A stretch of DNA of 64,000 nt. Source: Maricaulis salignorans (GTDB lineage: Bacteria > Pseudomonadota > Alphaproteobacteria > Caulobacterales > Aquidulcibacteraceae). The stretch spans positions 62,001 to 126,000 of the forward strand of contig CAMDDL010000003.1 of NCBI GenBank assembly GCA_945891505.1. The letters are read 5' to 3'. The position numbers and the translations under genes are program-made. The notes beneath the pieces are model-generated. The model had not been told where the DNA came from and searched no databases. It saw only the letters and a program-made list of their open reading frames with translations. The first letter of the stretch is position 1; every line of letters starts with the position of its first letter. Shown in pieces: positions 9,007-17,454 of this stretch.

Positions 9007-9678
9007 TCAGGCTTCGAGCCGATACCCGGCACCACGCACCGTGTGCAGCATGGGCTTATCGAACTCACGATCAATTTTTGAGCGCAAGCGCGAGACATGG
9101 ACGTCGATCACATTGGTCTGTGGATCAAAATGATAGTCCCACACTTTTTCTAACAGCATGGTGCGGGTCACCACTTGATTGGCATTGCGCATTAGATATT
9201 CCAGCAGTCGAAACTCGCGCGGCTGAATATCGATCTTACGGCCTTCGCGCCGGACGACGCGGGCCAACAAATCCATCTCTAACTCACCAACCTTGAGGTG
9301 GGTAGAGGGTGCACCGCCTTCGTGGCGACGTCCCAAGGCTTCAACGCGGGCAATCAGTTCGCTGGCGGCATATGGCTTTGCTAGATAATCATCGCCACCA
9401 GCCTTTAGGCCTTCCACCCGATGCTCGACATCGCCCAAGGCCGACAAGAACAACACAGGGGTTGCGATGCCGGCCGTGCGCAAGTCTGCAACAACACTCA
9501 GGCCATCTTTCTGCGGCAGCATGCGGTCAAACACCAGAACATCGAATGCCCCACCGCGCGCCATCAACTCACCAGTTGGACCGTCTGCGGCCAAATCAAC
9601 AACATGGCCGGCTTCTTCCAGAGCACGCCGCATGTAGAGTGCGCTATCTCCAGCATCTTCAACAATGAGAACACGCAT
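9007..9678 (-). CDS. OmpR-family response regulator
   Basis: A 223-residue receiver plus winged-helix regulator. The receiver has the acidic pocket VED (6-8), D51 as the phosphorylation site (VFDRMLP) and the conserved LAKPY lysine. The C-terminal DNA-binding domain includes the PREFRLLEYLM and VIDVHVSRLRSKID patterns of the OmpR/PhoB group. I choose the ATG at 9678 rather than an upstream in-frame start at 9702, because it starts the canonical MRVLIVED and has a GGGGGA ribosome site just before it. It lies 24 bases after degP and 5 before the kinase gene, so one operon is likely. Confidence 0.93.
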   Translation of the reverse strand: MRVLIVEDAGDSALYMRRALEEAGHVVDLAADGPTGELMARGGAFDVLVFDRMLPQKDGLSVVADLRTAGIATPVLFLSALGDVEHRVEGLKAGGDDYLAKPYAASELIARVEALGRRHEGGAPSTHLKVGELEMDLLARVVRREGRKIDIQPREFRLLEYLMRNANQVVTRTMLLEKVWDYHFDPQTNVIDVHVSRLRSKIDREFDKPMLHTVRGAGYRLEA

Positions 9679-9702
9679 CGGATTCCCCCCTGATGGCGCC
9701 AA

Positions 9703-11319
9703 TTACTTTTTAGGCTGTGACTTAGATGCTGCTCCCAAGGGCAGAGGCACAAACCCGCCACCGCCATTTTGGCTTTGCACAAAGAGCCCGATGAAAGAGC
9801 GACCTGCAGCACGAGCAGCTTCGATGGCTGTATCGAGTTCTTCGGCAGAGCGAACTTCCTCGTCATTGGCGGTCAAAATGGCATCGCCAGCGCGAATGCC
9901 CCGCTCTGCTGCGCGAGACTCTGGATCAACCTCCAAGATCAATACACCAGCTTCGTTTGCAGGAAGCCGCAGACGGGTGCGAGCTTGTGCCGACAACGGA
10001 CCAACACTTAAACCAAGGACATTGGTTGCAGGGCTTGCTGGTTGGGTTGCATCTGCACCGGCTACTGGGTCAGCTTGGCTCAATTGCTGCTCAGAAGGAC
10101 GGGCCGCAATGGTTACCTGAACGGTGCGACGAACACCTTTTGCGCCTGCTACATCCAAGCGAACCACATCACCGACGCGGGTTTGGCCGACGCGGCGGGT
10201 CAAATCGGAAGACCCTTCAATCTTTGTACCGTTGAACGCCACGACAACATCGCCACGCTTCAGACCCGCTTTAGCCGCTGGGGCACCTAGTGTGACGCTT
10301 CCAATCATTGCACCTTTGACATCGCTGCCTAAGCCCCAGCTGTCAGCCATTTCACGGCTGACATCTTGGATGACAACGCCCAGCCAACCGTAGGTAACTT
10401 TACCTTGCTCAATGATTTGCTTGGTCGTCCTGTCAGCCAAGGAGGCTGGAATTGCAAAGCCAATACCGACATTGCCGCCCGAACGGGAGAAGATCGCCGT
10501 ATTCACGCCAATCACACGCCCGCTCATATCAAAGGTCGGACCGCCAGAATTGCCGGGGTTAATCGGCGCGTCGACCTGAATAAAGTCAGCAATATTGCCT
10601 TCATTGCGAATGTCGCGACCCAAGGCCGAGACGATCCCTGCAGTCGCCGTGCCGCCTAGACCAAACGGGTTGCCGATCGCGACCACCCAATCACCAACGC
10701 GGACACGGGCTTCAGGGGCAAATTGCACATAAGGGAAGCTTTTGCCTTCGACCTTCAGCACCGCTAGGTCTGTTCGCTCATCACGGCCGATAACGGTTGC
10801 CTTCAATTCGCGACCATCTTTCAAAGTTACGTTGATTTCCTTGGCCTTTTCCACCACATGGTTGTTGGTGACGATATGGCCAGTCGATGTAATAAAGAAG
10901 CCAGAGCCGCCGCCGCGCTGCTCACGCGGGCGGGCTTGATTGCCGCGTTGGTTTGGCATTTGTTCGAAGAACCGACGCCATTGCGGCGGCATACCCTCTA
11001 GATCATCTGCAGATGGACGTTGAGTGTCCTCGTCGGCAAGTGCGACCACTTCCAACGACACCACTGCAGGCGATACGCGCTCAACCAGATCGGCAAAGCC
11101 AGGCAGCATCGCAGCAGCTTTAGGCGCTTCTGTTTTGATTTGTTGGGCGGTAGATACGCTTGGCGACAAAATCTGACCGGCACCAAACGCCGCCACAGCT
11201 AAAGCCAGCGCCGCAGCCCCAGTCAGGACCGGACGACGCAAAAAACGATGTGCTCTGGTCTTCTGCGCCGCAGGGCCAGAAAGTGTGGTCGGGTCTTCAC
11301 CGTGCTTATCCAACGACAT
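9703..11319 (-). CDS. degP: DegP/HtrA-family periplasmic serine protease
   Basis: A 538-residue Do-like protease. An N-terminal membrane-targeting or signal segment lies at about 30-50. The trypsin-like domain has the full triad: H154 (TNNHVV), D184 (RTDLAVLKV) and S258 (GNSGGP). Two PDZ domains follow, at about 300-400 and 425-525. It degrades or refolds damaged envelope proteins. The N-terminus has a basic cytoplasmic stretch before the hydrophobic segment, so it may stay membrane-anchored. It heads the operon with the response regulator, kinase and glnE, which suggests feedback control of envelope stress. Both DegP and DegQ labels fit; the sequence does not decide between them. Confidence 0.93.
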   Translation of the reverse strand: MSLDKHGEDPTTLSGPAAQKTRAHRFLRRPVLTGAAALALAVAAFGAGQILSPSVSTAQQIKTEAPKAAAMLPGFADLVERVSPAVVSLEVVALADEDTQRPSADDLEGMPPQWRRFFEQMPNQRGNQARPREQRGGGSGFFITSTGHIVTNNHVVEKAKEINVTLKDGRELKATVIGRDERTDLAVLKVEGKSFPYVQFAPEARVRVGDWVVAIGNPFGLGGTATAGIVSALGRDIRNEGNIADFIQVDAPINPGNSGGPTFDMSGRVIGVNTAIFSRSGGNVGIGFAIPASLADRTTKQIIEQGKVTYGWLGVVIQDVSREMADSWGLGSDVKGAMIGSVTLGAPAAKAGLKRGDVVVAFNGTKIEGSSDLTRRVGQTRVGDVVRLDVAGAKGVRRTVQVTIAARPSEQQLSQADPVAGADATQPASPATNVLGLSVGPLSAQARTRLRLPANEAGVLILEVDPESRAAERGIRAGDAILTANDEEVRSAEELDTAIEAARAAGRSFIGLFVQSQNGGGGFVPLPLGAASKSQPKK

Positions 11320-11400
11320 GAAACTTCATCCTGCAGTGTGCATCGACCCGCCATTCGAGCCGTGTGTTCGATACACTATGACAGGGCTAAGATGGCCAGA

Positions 11401-11428
11401 CCATGGCCAAAACATTACAATGTTGTAA
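11401..11428. promoter_or_regulatory. overlapping palindromes upstream of degP
   Basis: The 150-base gap between ccmH and degP holds TTACAA-TG-TTGTAA (11415-11428), overlapping a second inverted repeat AACAT-TACA-ATGTT (11411-11424). A doubled ATGGCCA lies just beside them (11391-11409). They are about 95 bases upstream of the degP ATG, in the right place for an operator. No binding protein can be named. Confidence 0.35.
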
Positions 11429-11469
11429 GAAAGCAGCTTGGCGGATGAACATGCTGTTAGAATAAAGCC

Positions 11470-11952
11470 TCAGTCTTTGGAGGCCTTGTTTTCAAACTCT
11501 TTCAGGGCTGCCATTGCCTGCGCGTTATCCACTGCCGGGGCCGACATCGGTGCTGCTTGGGAGCGCCGGCTTGCCAAGTAAAGACCTAGCCCCCCAAGCA
11601 GTAGCAAGACCAATGGCGCGCCCCAAAGCGCAAAGGTATCGATCCCGATTCGCGGTCGAAGCAGAACAAACTCGCCATAGCGGTCGGCAAAGAAGCGCCG
11701 AACTTGGGCATCGCTATCGCCAGCGGCAATGCGTTCGCGAATGGCTTTGCGCATATCGACTGCAATCTCAGCGGACGACAGGGCCACCGGCTCGTTCTCG
11801 CACACAACACAACGAATCTCGCGGGCGAGGCTCTGTGCGCGGACTTCCAACACGGGGTCACTCAGAGGCGCTTCAACCGCTTGCACACCTTGGGGTGTGG
11901 CCAGCAAAGCCAGCCATCCAATCACGACGAGCGATAGCAGCGCGCGTCTCAT
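11470..11952 (-). CDS. ccmH: cytochrome c-type biogenesis protein CcmH/CycL
   Basis: A 160-residue thiol-reducing subunit of the System I heme lyase. A signal peptide (1-25) is followed by the periplasmic RCxxC motif IRCVVCENEPVA with C48 and C51, which keeps apocytochrome cysteines reduced, then one C-terminal transmembrane segment at about 108-126. Length fits the short alphaproteobacterial CycL form. Its ATG overlaps the ccmF stop (11949-11952), so it is the last gene of the ccmI-E-F-H operon. The motif reads CENEPVALSSAE where most family members have CQNQSIADSNA, a mild divergence that leaves both cysteines intact. Confidence 0.94.
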   Translation of the reverse strand: MRRALLSLVVIGWLALLATPQGVQAVEAPLSDPVLEVRAQSLAREIRCVVCENEPVALSSAEIAVDMRKAIRERIAAGDSDAQVRRFFADRYGEFVLLRPRIGIDTFALWGAPLVLLLLGGLGLYLASRRSQAAPMSAPAVDNAQAMAALKEFENKASKD

Positions 11953-13973
11953 TTAGCAGCTACGCCAACATTGGTGGGGTCAACTGGGGACGTCACACCA
12001 TTGCCACGCTTCGGCTTCGCGGGCTGGGGTGCGCCAATACGCAATCGGCGATCGGTCAAGCTGATGCTTCCACCCAGCGCCATGAGGAAGGCTCCACCGA
12101 AAATCGCAAGCACCAATGGGTTCCAGTAAAGTCGTACGGTCCAAGCCATACGACCGTTGATCTCAGCTGGGTCTCCTAATGCCGCATAGACATCGCCAGC
12201 TAAAGAAGAACGCAAAGCAACTTCCGTAGTCGGCATTCGCGCGGCGGGATAAAAGCGCCGTTCTGGGGCCAGCGTGATTTCTCGCGTGCCATCCGTGACT
12301 ACCAATTGCGCGCGGTCAGCGTAGTAATTGGGGCCTTCTTCGGCGGTGACTGCTTTCAAAGTTACGGTGCGTCCCGCAAAACGTGTGGTCTCACCCAAGC
12401 CTAAGGAAGCAGTGTGCTCAACACGGAAGGCGGTTTCAGAAACCGCACCCAACACAAATACGCCCATGCCCAAATGCGCGACAGTCATGCCCCACGCCGC
12501 GCGCTGCAGCCCTTTGACACGGGCCCAGACTTGAGCTGCCGGCAACTTACCAAAGCGGACCCGGTCGAGCACTTCGGCAATCGCACCACAAACCAGCCAA
12601 GTTCCAAGACCAATCCCGATTGCTGCCAAGGCTTTCCCGCCCATCAAAGCCCAGCTCAAGGTGATCGCCAGCGCAGTCAGAGCGGCTGCCACCCAAAGGC
12701 GCTGCAGCACGGCCATCAAGTCCCCGCGCTTCCACGCAAGATAGGGCGCGACCGGCAAAGCCAAGAGCACGAGGGCCATTAGAGGGGTGAAAGTCAGATT
12801 GAAATAGGGCGGGCCAACAGACAAAGCGCGCTTGAACAGAGCCTCACCCAAAAGCGGGTAAAGCGTACCAACCAAGACGGTGGCGGTTGCGACAGTTAGA
12901 AACAAATTGTTCAAAACCAAAGCCCCTTCCCGACTGATCGGAGCAAAGAGGCCGCGATCAGAGCCTAAGCTGGGACCGCGCCAAGCGAACAGGCTCAAAG
13001 CGCCACCGGTAAAGACGGCAAGGATCATCAGGATGATGAAGCCGCGCTCTGGATCGAGTGCGAAGGCGTGAACCGAAGTCAAGACGCCAGAGCGAACGAG
13101 AAAGGTGCCCAATAAGGACAAGGAGAAGGTTAGGATCGCTAGCAGCACGGTCCAACTGGCAAGCCCGCCGCGCTTTTCGGTTACAATAGCAGAATGCAAC
13201 AGCGCTGCGCCCAGAAGCCAAGGCATGAAGCTGGCATTTTCAACAGGGTCCCAGAACCACCAACCGCCCCAACCGAGCTCATAATACGCCCAGTAAGAGC
13301 CTAAGGTGATGCCAATCGTCAAAAATGTCCAAGAGGCCAAAGCCCAAGGCCGAACCCAACGTGCCCAAGCTGCATCGACGCGGCCCTCCAACAAGGCTGC
13401 CACCGCTAATGAAAAGACCACCGACGAGCCGACATAGCCCAGATAAAGGAAAGGTGGATGGGCCGCGAGAGCTGGGTCCTGCAGCAAGGGATTAAGGCCC
13501 GCCCCTTGCAATGGTGCAGGGTCCAAGCGGACAAATGGGTTAGAAGCAAAGGCCAAATAGGCCATCATGACTGCGGTCAAAAGACCTTGGACGCCGATAG
13601 CCCGGGACCGCAAATCCCACCGCAACCCTTTGGAGAAATGGGCCAACATCCAGCCAAATCCGGCCGAGATGAGGCACCACAATACCATCGAGCCTTCATG
13701 GCTGCCCCAAGTTCCCGCAACTTTGTAAAGCAGTGGTTTCAAGGTGTGACTGTTGGTGGCCACATTCTGGACGGAGAAGTCAGACCGAATGAAGGCGCTC
13801 ATCAGTGCAAAGAAGGCCAGAGCGATCGCAAAAAAGGAGATATCGGAAGCCGCCTTTGCCATAGCGGCAAATCGGCCATCACGGGCGTGGCCGCCCCACA
13901 ATCCAGTTGCCGCTTGGGCAAAGGCTGCAAAAAGCGCGAGGAAGATAAGGAAGTGTCCGAGTTCTGCGATCAT
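11949..13973 (-). CDS. ccmF: heme lyase CcmF/CycK
   Basis: A 674-residue polytopic membrane protein that transfers heme from CcmE to apocytochrome c. The periplasmic tryptophan-rich WWD segment (WGGWWFWDPVENASFMPWL, about 235-253) is intact, as are the conserved histidines in WGSHEGSMVLW (about 89-99) and AAHPPFLYLGY (about 170-180). The ATG at 13973 is preferred over a TTG two codons earlier. It lies between ccmE and ccmH, the normal alphaproteobacterial order; ccmG is commonly elsewhere in this group, with ccmABCD. Confidence 0.96.
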   Translation of the reverse strand: MIAELGHFLIFLALFAAFAQAATGLWGGHARDGRFAAMAKAASDISFFAIALAFFALMSAFIRSDFSVQNVATNSHTLKPLLYKVAGTWGSHEGSMVLWCLISAGFGWMLAHFSKGLRWDLRSRAIGVQGLLTAVMMAYLAFASNPFVRLDPAPLQGAGLNPLLQDPALAAHPPFLYLGYVGSSVVFSLAVAALLEGRVDAAWARWVRPWALASWTFLTIGITLGSYWAYYELGWGGWWFWDPVENASFMPWLLGAALLHSAIVTEKRGGLASWTVLLAILTFSLSLLGTFLVRSGVLTSVHAFALDPERGFIILMILAVFTGGALSLFAWRGPSLGSDRGLFAPISREGALVLNNLFLTVATATVLVGTLYPLLGEALFKRALSVGPPYFNLTFTPLMALVLLALPVAPYLAWKRGDLMAVLQRLWVAAALTALAITLSWALMGGKALAAIGIGLGTWLVCGAIAEVLDRVRFGKLPAAQVWARVKGLQRAAWGMTVAHLGMGVFVLGAVSETAFRVEHTASLGLGETTRFAGRTVTLKAVTAEEGPNYYADRAQLVVTDGTREITLAPERRFYPAARMPTTEVALRSSLAGDVYAALGDPAEINGRMAWTVRLYWNPLVLAIFGGAFLMALGGSISLTDRRLRIGAPQPAKPKRGNGVTSPVDPTNVGVAAK

Positions 13974-14056
13974 AACCAACTATGTACCCCGCAGCTCTTT
14001 AGGTTCAACCTGTTTCCTCTGCTCAAACCACGTTTCGAAAGCAAGACGGGGTGAAA

Positions 14057-14575
14057 CTATTTCGACCCTGTGTAGGTTGGGTTCGCCAAATTGGCACCAG
14101 TTCCCAAATTAGATTGGTTGCTGGTTTGATTCACTGGCAGAGGCGCGTCGCGCCACTGGCCAGAGGCCTTCAAGGAATCCGCCACTTCTTTGGGCATATA
14201 GTTTTCATCGTGTCGGGCAAGGATCGTGCGCGCCTCAAACGTATCAGGTGATGTGAACTTGCCCTCTGCGACAACACCTTGGCCTTCGCGGAACAAGTCA
14301 GGCAGCACACCGCGATAGCTGACGCGCATGTCGGCGTTCATATCCGTCACAACGAAATTGACTTTGCCATTATCGCCCCGCACCACAGTTCCCTTGGCGA
14401 CAAGACCGCCAATGCGGGCTTGTGTCCCTGCTTGGGGCTTTTTGGCTTGAGCATCTGTGGGCGAATAGAAGAAAGAGGCGGTTTGCCTCAAGGCCACGCT
14501 GGCAACCGCAGTTGCGCCTAGCAGGACAATTCCTGCGGCAGAAATCAGAAGAAGGCGGCGGTCACGTCTGCGCAT
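14057..14575 (-). CDS. ccmE: heme chaperone CcmE/CycJ
   Basis: A 172-residue periplasmic heme chaperone anchored by an N-terminal transmembrane helix (about 8-29). The OB-fold core contains the heme-binding motif HDENY at 122-126: H122 binds heme covalently and Y126 is an axial ligand in characterised CcmE. It hands heme to CcmF, encoded 83 bases downstream. Length and motif are canonical; the C-terminal 40 residues are low-complexity (many N, T, P), as in other CcmE proteins. Confidence 0.96.
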   Translation of the reverse strand: MRRRDRRLLLISAAGIVLLGATAVASVALRQTASFFYSPTDAQAKKPQAGTQARIGGLVAKGTVVRGDNGKVNFVVTDMNADMRVSYRGVLPDLFREGQGVVAEGKFTSPDTFEARTILARHDENYMPKEVADSLKASGQWRDAPLPVNQTSNQSNLGTGANLANPTYTGSK

Positions 14576-14649
14576 GGTTCTTACTCGATCTTTCGCTTAA
14601 CCTACTGCGTCACATCCCGAATGGAAAGCAACCTTTCCCTCACTTACAC

Positions 14650-15831
14650 TCACCTTTTCGGCATCGCCGCTGGAGTTGACGCGCCTGATGCTCGAGACGC
14701 AGGGGCACTTTCCAGTGCCAAACCATAGACCGCCGAAAGCAGAGGATCGCTTGCCTCCTGCTTCTGCCCAACCAGCAAGACGTCTCTGGCTTCTTTGAGT
14801 TTGCCGGTCATGATCAAGACGCGCGCCGCAGATAGGCGCAGAGATGGATCAGTTGGGTTTTCTGCCAATCGGTCAACGCGCTTGGCAATCATGGTTTCAA
14901 TGAAGGCCTTTTGCGCAGCAGGTCCAGCATTGGCCATTGCGGCCATTGGCCCGCCGCCATCTTCACCGGGGCCTCGATCCAATTGTGAGAGGATTTCAGC
15001 AACCTGCACCACGAGCTGCATTTGGCCTTGGGCATCCTTGGCATTGACCACATAAGCTGCGCGCCATGCGGCCAATGCCTCTGACTTCTTACCCGCCTGC
15101 CAATCGGCAAGCCCCAAATAGAAGCGTGCCGATACTGAATTTGGCTTGAGCTGAAGCGCAGCATCAAAGGCAGATTTGGCATCTGCACCGACCACGCCTT
15201 CGTTGATGCGCATTAACACGGCCCCAGTCTCGGCGATTAAGTCCGCATTCTTGGGGTCCCGACGCAAGGCAGCTTGAAACGCGCGAAGGGCATCTTGATC
15301 GCGCCCCGCACTGGCTAACACTTGCGCCATCAAGGCGTGCGGCATTGGATCTTCTGGTGCCTTTTTTGCCTGCTCTTGAAGCAGAAGCATGATTTCATCT
15401 TCGCTCAAGGTTTCAGGCGGGCGAGAAAGTAGTTCCGCCTCACGCTGAACAAAAGGCTGATCGGACTTTTGGGGAGAACCATAGATGAGGTATAACCCAC
15501 CAGCCCCTAACGCGATGACGGCGGCCACACTGGTCATTACCAGTTTCCCCAGTCGCGGCCCCTCACCCAAAGTGCGGTCGCGAGCTTGGACAAGTCTGCG
15601 CCCTATCTCTAGCTTACCGGCTTGGGCAGCTTCTTCAGATATTCGACCCTGTGCCAAATCGCGGTCGACCTCGGCAATTTGGTCCTGATAGACTTGCAGG
15701 TCGGCGCGGTCACTTTCTAGTGCGCCGCCGCGCGCGCCAGCCCGCAGCACCCACCAAGCGGCTCCGACAAGGGCAACCAGAAGCGCAAGCCAAAAGATTC
15801 CAGTAACAAGAACGGGGGGGATTAGAGTCAT
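14650..15831 (-). CDS. ccmI: cytochrome c maturation protein CcmI/CycH (TPR)
   Basis: A 393-residue membrane-anchored apocytochrome chaperone. Two N-terminal hydrophobic segments (about 7-28 and 98-116) flank a cytoplasmic loop with a heptad-like pattern (QVYQDQIAEVDRDLAQG), as in CycH; a periplasmic TPR region follows at about 150-330. I choose the ATG at 15831 because a reading from the TTG at 15906 adds an atypical 25-residue head before the first membrane helix. CcmI presents apocytochrome c to the CcmFH lyase. It heads the ccmI-E-F-H operon. Confidence 0.92.
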   Translation of the reverse strand: MTLIPPVLVTGIFWLALLVALVGAAWWVLRAGARGGALESDRADLQVYQDQIAEVDRDLAQGRISEEAAQAGKLEIGRRLVQARDRTLGEGPRLGKLVMTSVAAVIALGAGGLYLIYGSPQKSDQPFVQREAELLSRPPETLSEDEIMLLLQEQAKKAPEDPMPHALMAQVLASAGRDQDALRAFQAALRRDPKNADLIAETGAVLMRINEGVVGADAKSAFDAALQLKPNSVSARFYLGLADWQAGKKSEALAAWRAAYVVNAKDAQGQMQLVVQVAEILSQLDRGPGEDGGGPMAAMANAGPAAQKAFIETMIAKRVDRLAENPTDPSLRLSAARVLIMTGKLKEARDVLLVGQKQEASDPLLSAVYGLALESAPASRASGASTPAAMPKR

Positions 15832-15928
15832 GATGGGGGCGACATGCACGCTCCCACCGGCGGGTTCAAGACTTGGGGGTGAAAATGTCGCAGGCAGACA
15901 CTTCAAGCTTACGCGATTAATCGCGGTC

Positions 15929-17335
15929 TCAGGCAGCTCTTTTCATCATCGAGGTAATCCGGCGCTCAAAATTCTTGGCCGGCAATGGACCGTCAAGCGC
16001 ATTGATGAGGGTCGAAGTAGCATTTATCCAATCTTGGAAGTGCGGCGAGGTTTCGCCCTCACGCGCGGCTCTAACCAAGCCTTCACAAATCGCATCCAAT
16101 TGGCCAACGGACGTCCGGCTCGCATTGTCACGGAAGCCGCCAAAGCCCGCGAGCGGCGCGAGGAGGCGCGATGCGACCAAAAACTGCATGTGGCAACGCG
16201 CTACTTCTACTTTTACAGGGTCAATTGCTGAGCCATAACGAGGTTCAGTCAACATGCCCGCATTCTTTTTTCGAACCATGCCCATTGGCAAAGCTCGGTC
16301 GAGTGACTTAACGGCGGCGTGACAAATCATTTCCAGCCTTGACCCGACCTGGCCGCGAATGGCCGTTAGTTCTTGACTCCATGGGCCATTGGGAACCATG
16401 ATTGCGTCGCGGGTCATACCTTGGACAAGTTTGTTATGGCGGTCGATAGCAGCCTTGACCACGTCCACGTCAAAGGTGCCGCCCATCGCAGCATGTTCAA
16501 TGACGGCGCTTTCGCGCCGCAAAAGCGCAATTACGCGCCGTCCGACAACGGCAAAATGGGTTGTATCAAGCTTTCGATCATCCACGCCGCGCGAAACACG
16601 TTGCAAGACGCGCAGGGCTTGATAGGGTTTTGGCAAAATCGACATCGTCAGCAACAAAATCTCTGTTGCTGTTTGCGGATTGACGTTTTCAGCTTCCTTT
16701 ACAGCGGTGGCCAAACGCAAGATTGATTGCTCATGCATATCCCCGCGCAGGCTTTGCACGCCGGTCCAAGTCTCACGCCCCACTTTTTCAGCAGACAAAA
16801 GTGGGATCAATCGACCGAGGATATGCGAGGCTTCCGGCATCTTCGACAAAGCACTCAGTCGCTCTGGAGCAATTTCTTGAATATTGTCCAAAAGCTCTGA
16901 CCGCATTTTTTCGGCATACTCGCGGGCTTGGGTCATATCGCCGCGCAGGCTGGCTGCTGTACCTAAGGGCTCAAGATCGACATAAGCATCGGGTGCAAGT
17001 TGGCCTATGATCAGCTTCCAAACCGGGCCTAATCCAATCCGCGGCAACGAGCCTGGCATCAGCCGATGTAAGGGGCCATTCTCAAAAAGATTTTCAAAGG
17101 GTTCGAAGAACAGCCGGTCAAAACTGAGGATGCGCATATGAGCTTTTCCGGTCGCAAAGCCGGCGGGAATGCCTGCTTCGCGCATGGCGTCGAGCAATTC
17201 ACCAGTTGGAATAGATTGGACGCCTTGGACTTTCATGCGCTCTAAAAGCGCCCACAACTTCCCTGCCGTGGCTGGCGGGGTCGATAGCAACAATGCCTTT
17301 AAGGCTGCAATCTTGTCGTCGGTTAGAACTGTCAT
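15929..17335 (-). CDS. hypothetical protein, large, mostly helical
   Basis: I do not recognise this 468-residue protein. It has no signal peptide, no obvious membrane helix and no familiar catalytic motif. It looks largely alpha-helical, with repeated short hydrophobic runs, and has a basic, methionine-rich C-terminus (RRITSMMKRAA). The N-terminal 65 residues (MTVLTDDKIAALKALLLST and onward) resemble a small separate helical unit. Codon use is ordinary, with no sign of decay, and the ATG at 17335 is good, so it is a real gene. It stands alone between the ccm operon and a two-component system, with a 119-base gap upstream that could hold its promoter. Confidence 0.78.
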   Translation of the reverse strand: MTVLTDDKIAALKALLLSTPPATAGKLWALLERMKVQGVQSIPTGELLDAMREAGIPAGFATGKAHMRILSFDRLFFEPFENLFENGPLHRLMPGSLPRIGLGPVWKLIIGQLAPDAYVDLEPLGTAASLRGDMTQAREYAEKMRSELLDNIQEIAPERLSALSKMPEASHILGRLIPLLSAEKVGRETWTGVQSLRGDMHEQSILRLATAVKEAENVNPQTATEILLLTMSILPKPYQALRVLQRVSRGVDDRKLDTTHFAVVGRRVIALLRRESAVIEHAAMGGTFDVDVVKAAIDRHNKLVQGMTRDAIMVPNGPWSQELTAIRGQVGSRLEMICHAAVKSLDRALPMGMVRKKNAGMLTEPRYGSAIDPVKVEVARCHMQFLVASRLLAPLAGFGGFRDNASRTSVGQLDAICEGLVRAAREGETSPHFQDWINATSTLINALDGPLPAKNFERRITSMMKRAA

Positions 17336-17454
17336 TGGCGGTTACTCAGGTCGGCATTCTTCTGAAGCCACATCATCTGCAACTCTCAAGCACACTGTCG
17401 TAACAAAAATGGGTTAATTTGGAGTTTGCAAGTTCAAACGCAATAAAACTAATT

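Noticed and set aside
11470-15831. Apparent absence of ccmG from the cytochrome c maturation operon
   Set aside because: The ccmI-E-F-H order without ccmG is the normal alphaproteobacterial cycHJKL arrangement; ccmG is usually with ccmABCD elsewhere. Not an anomaly.
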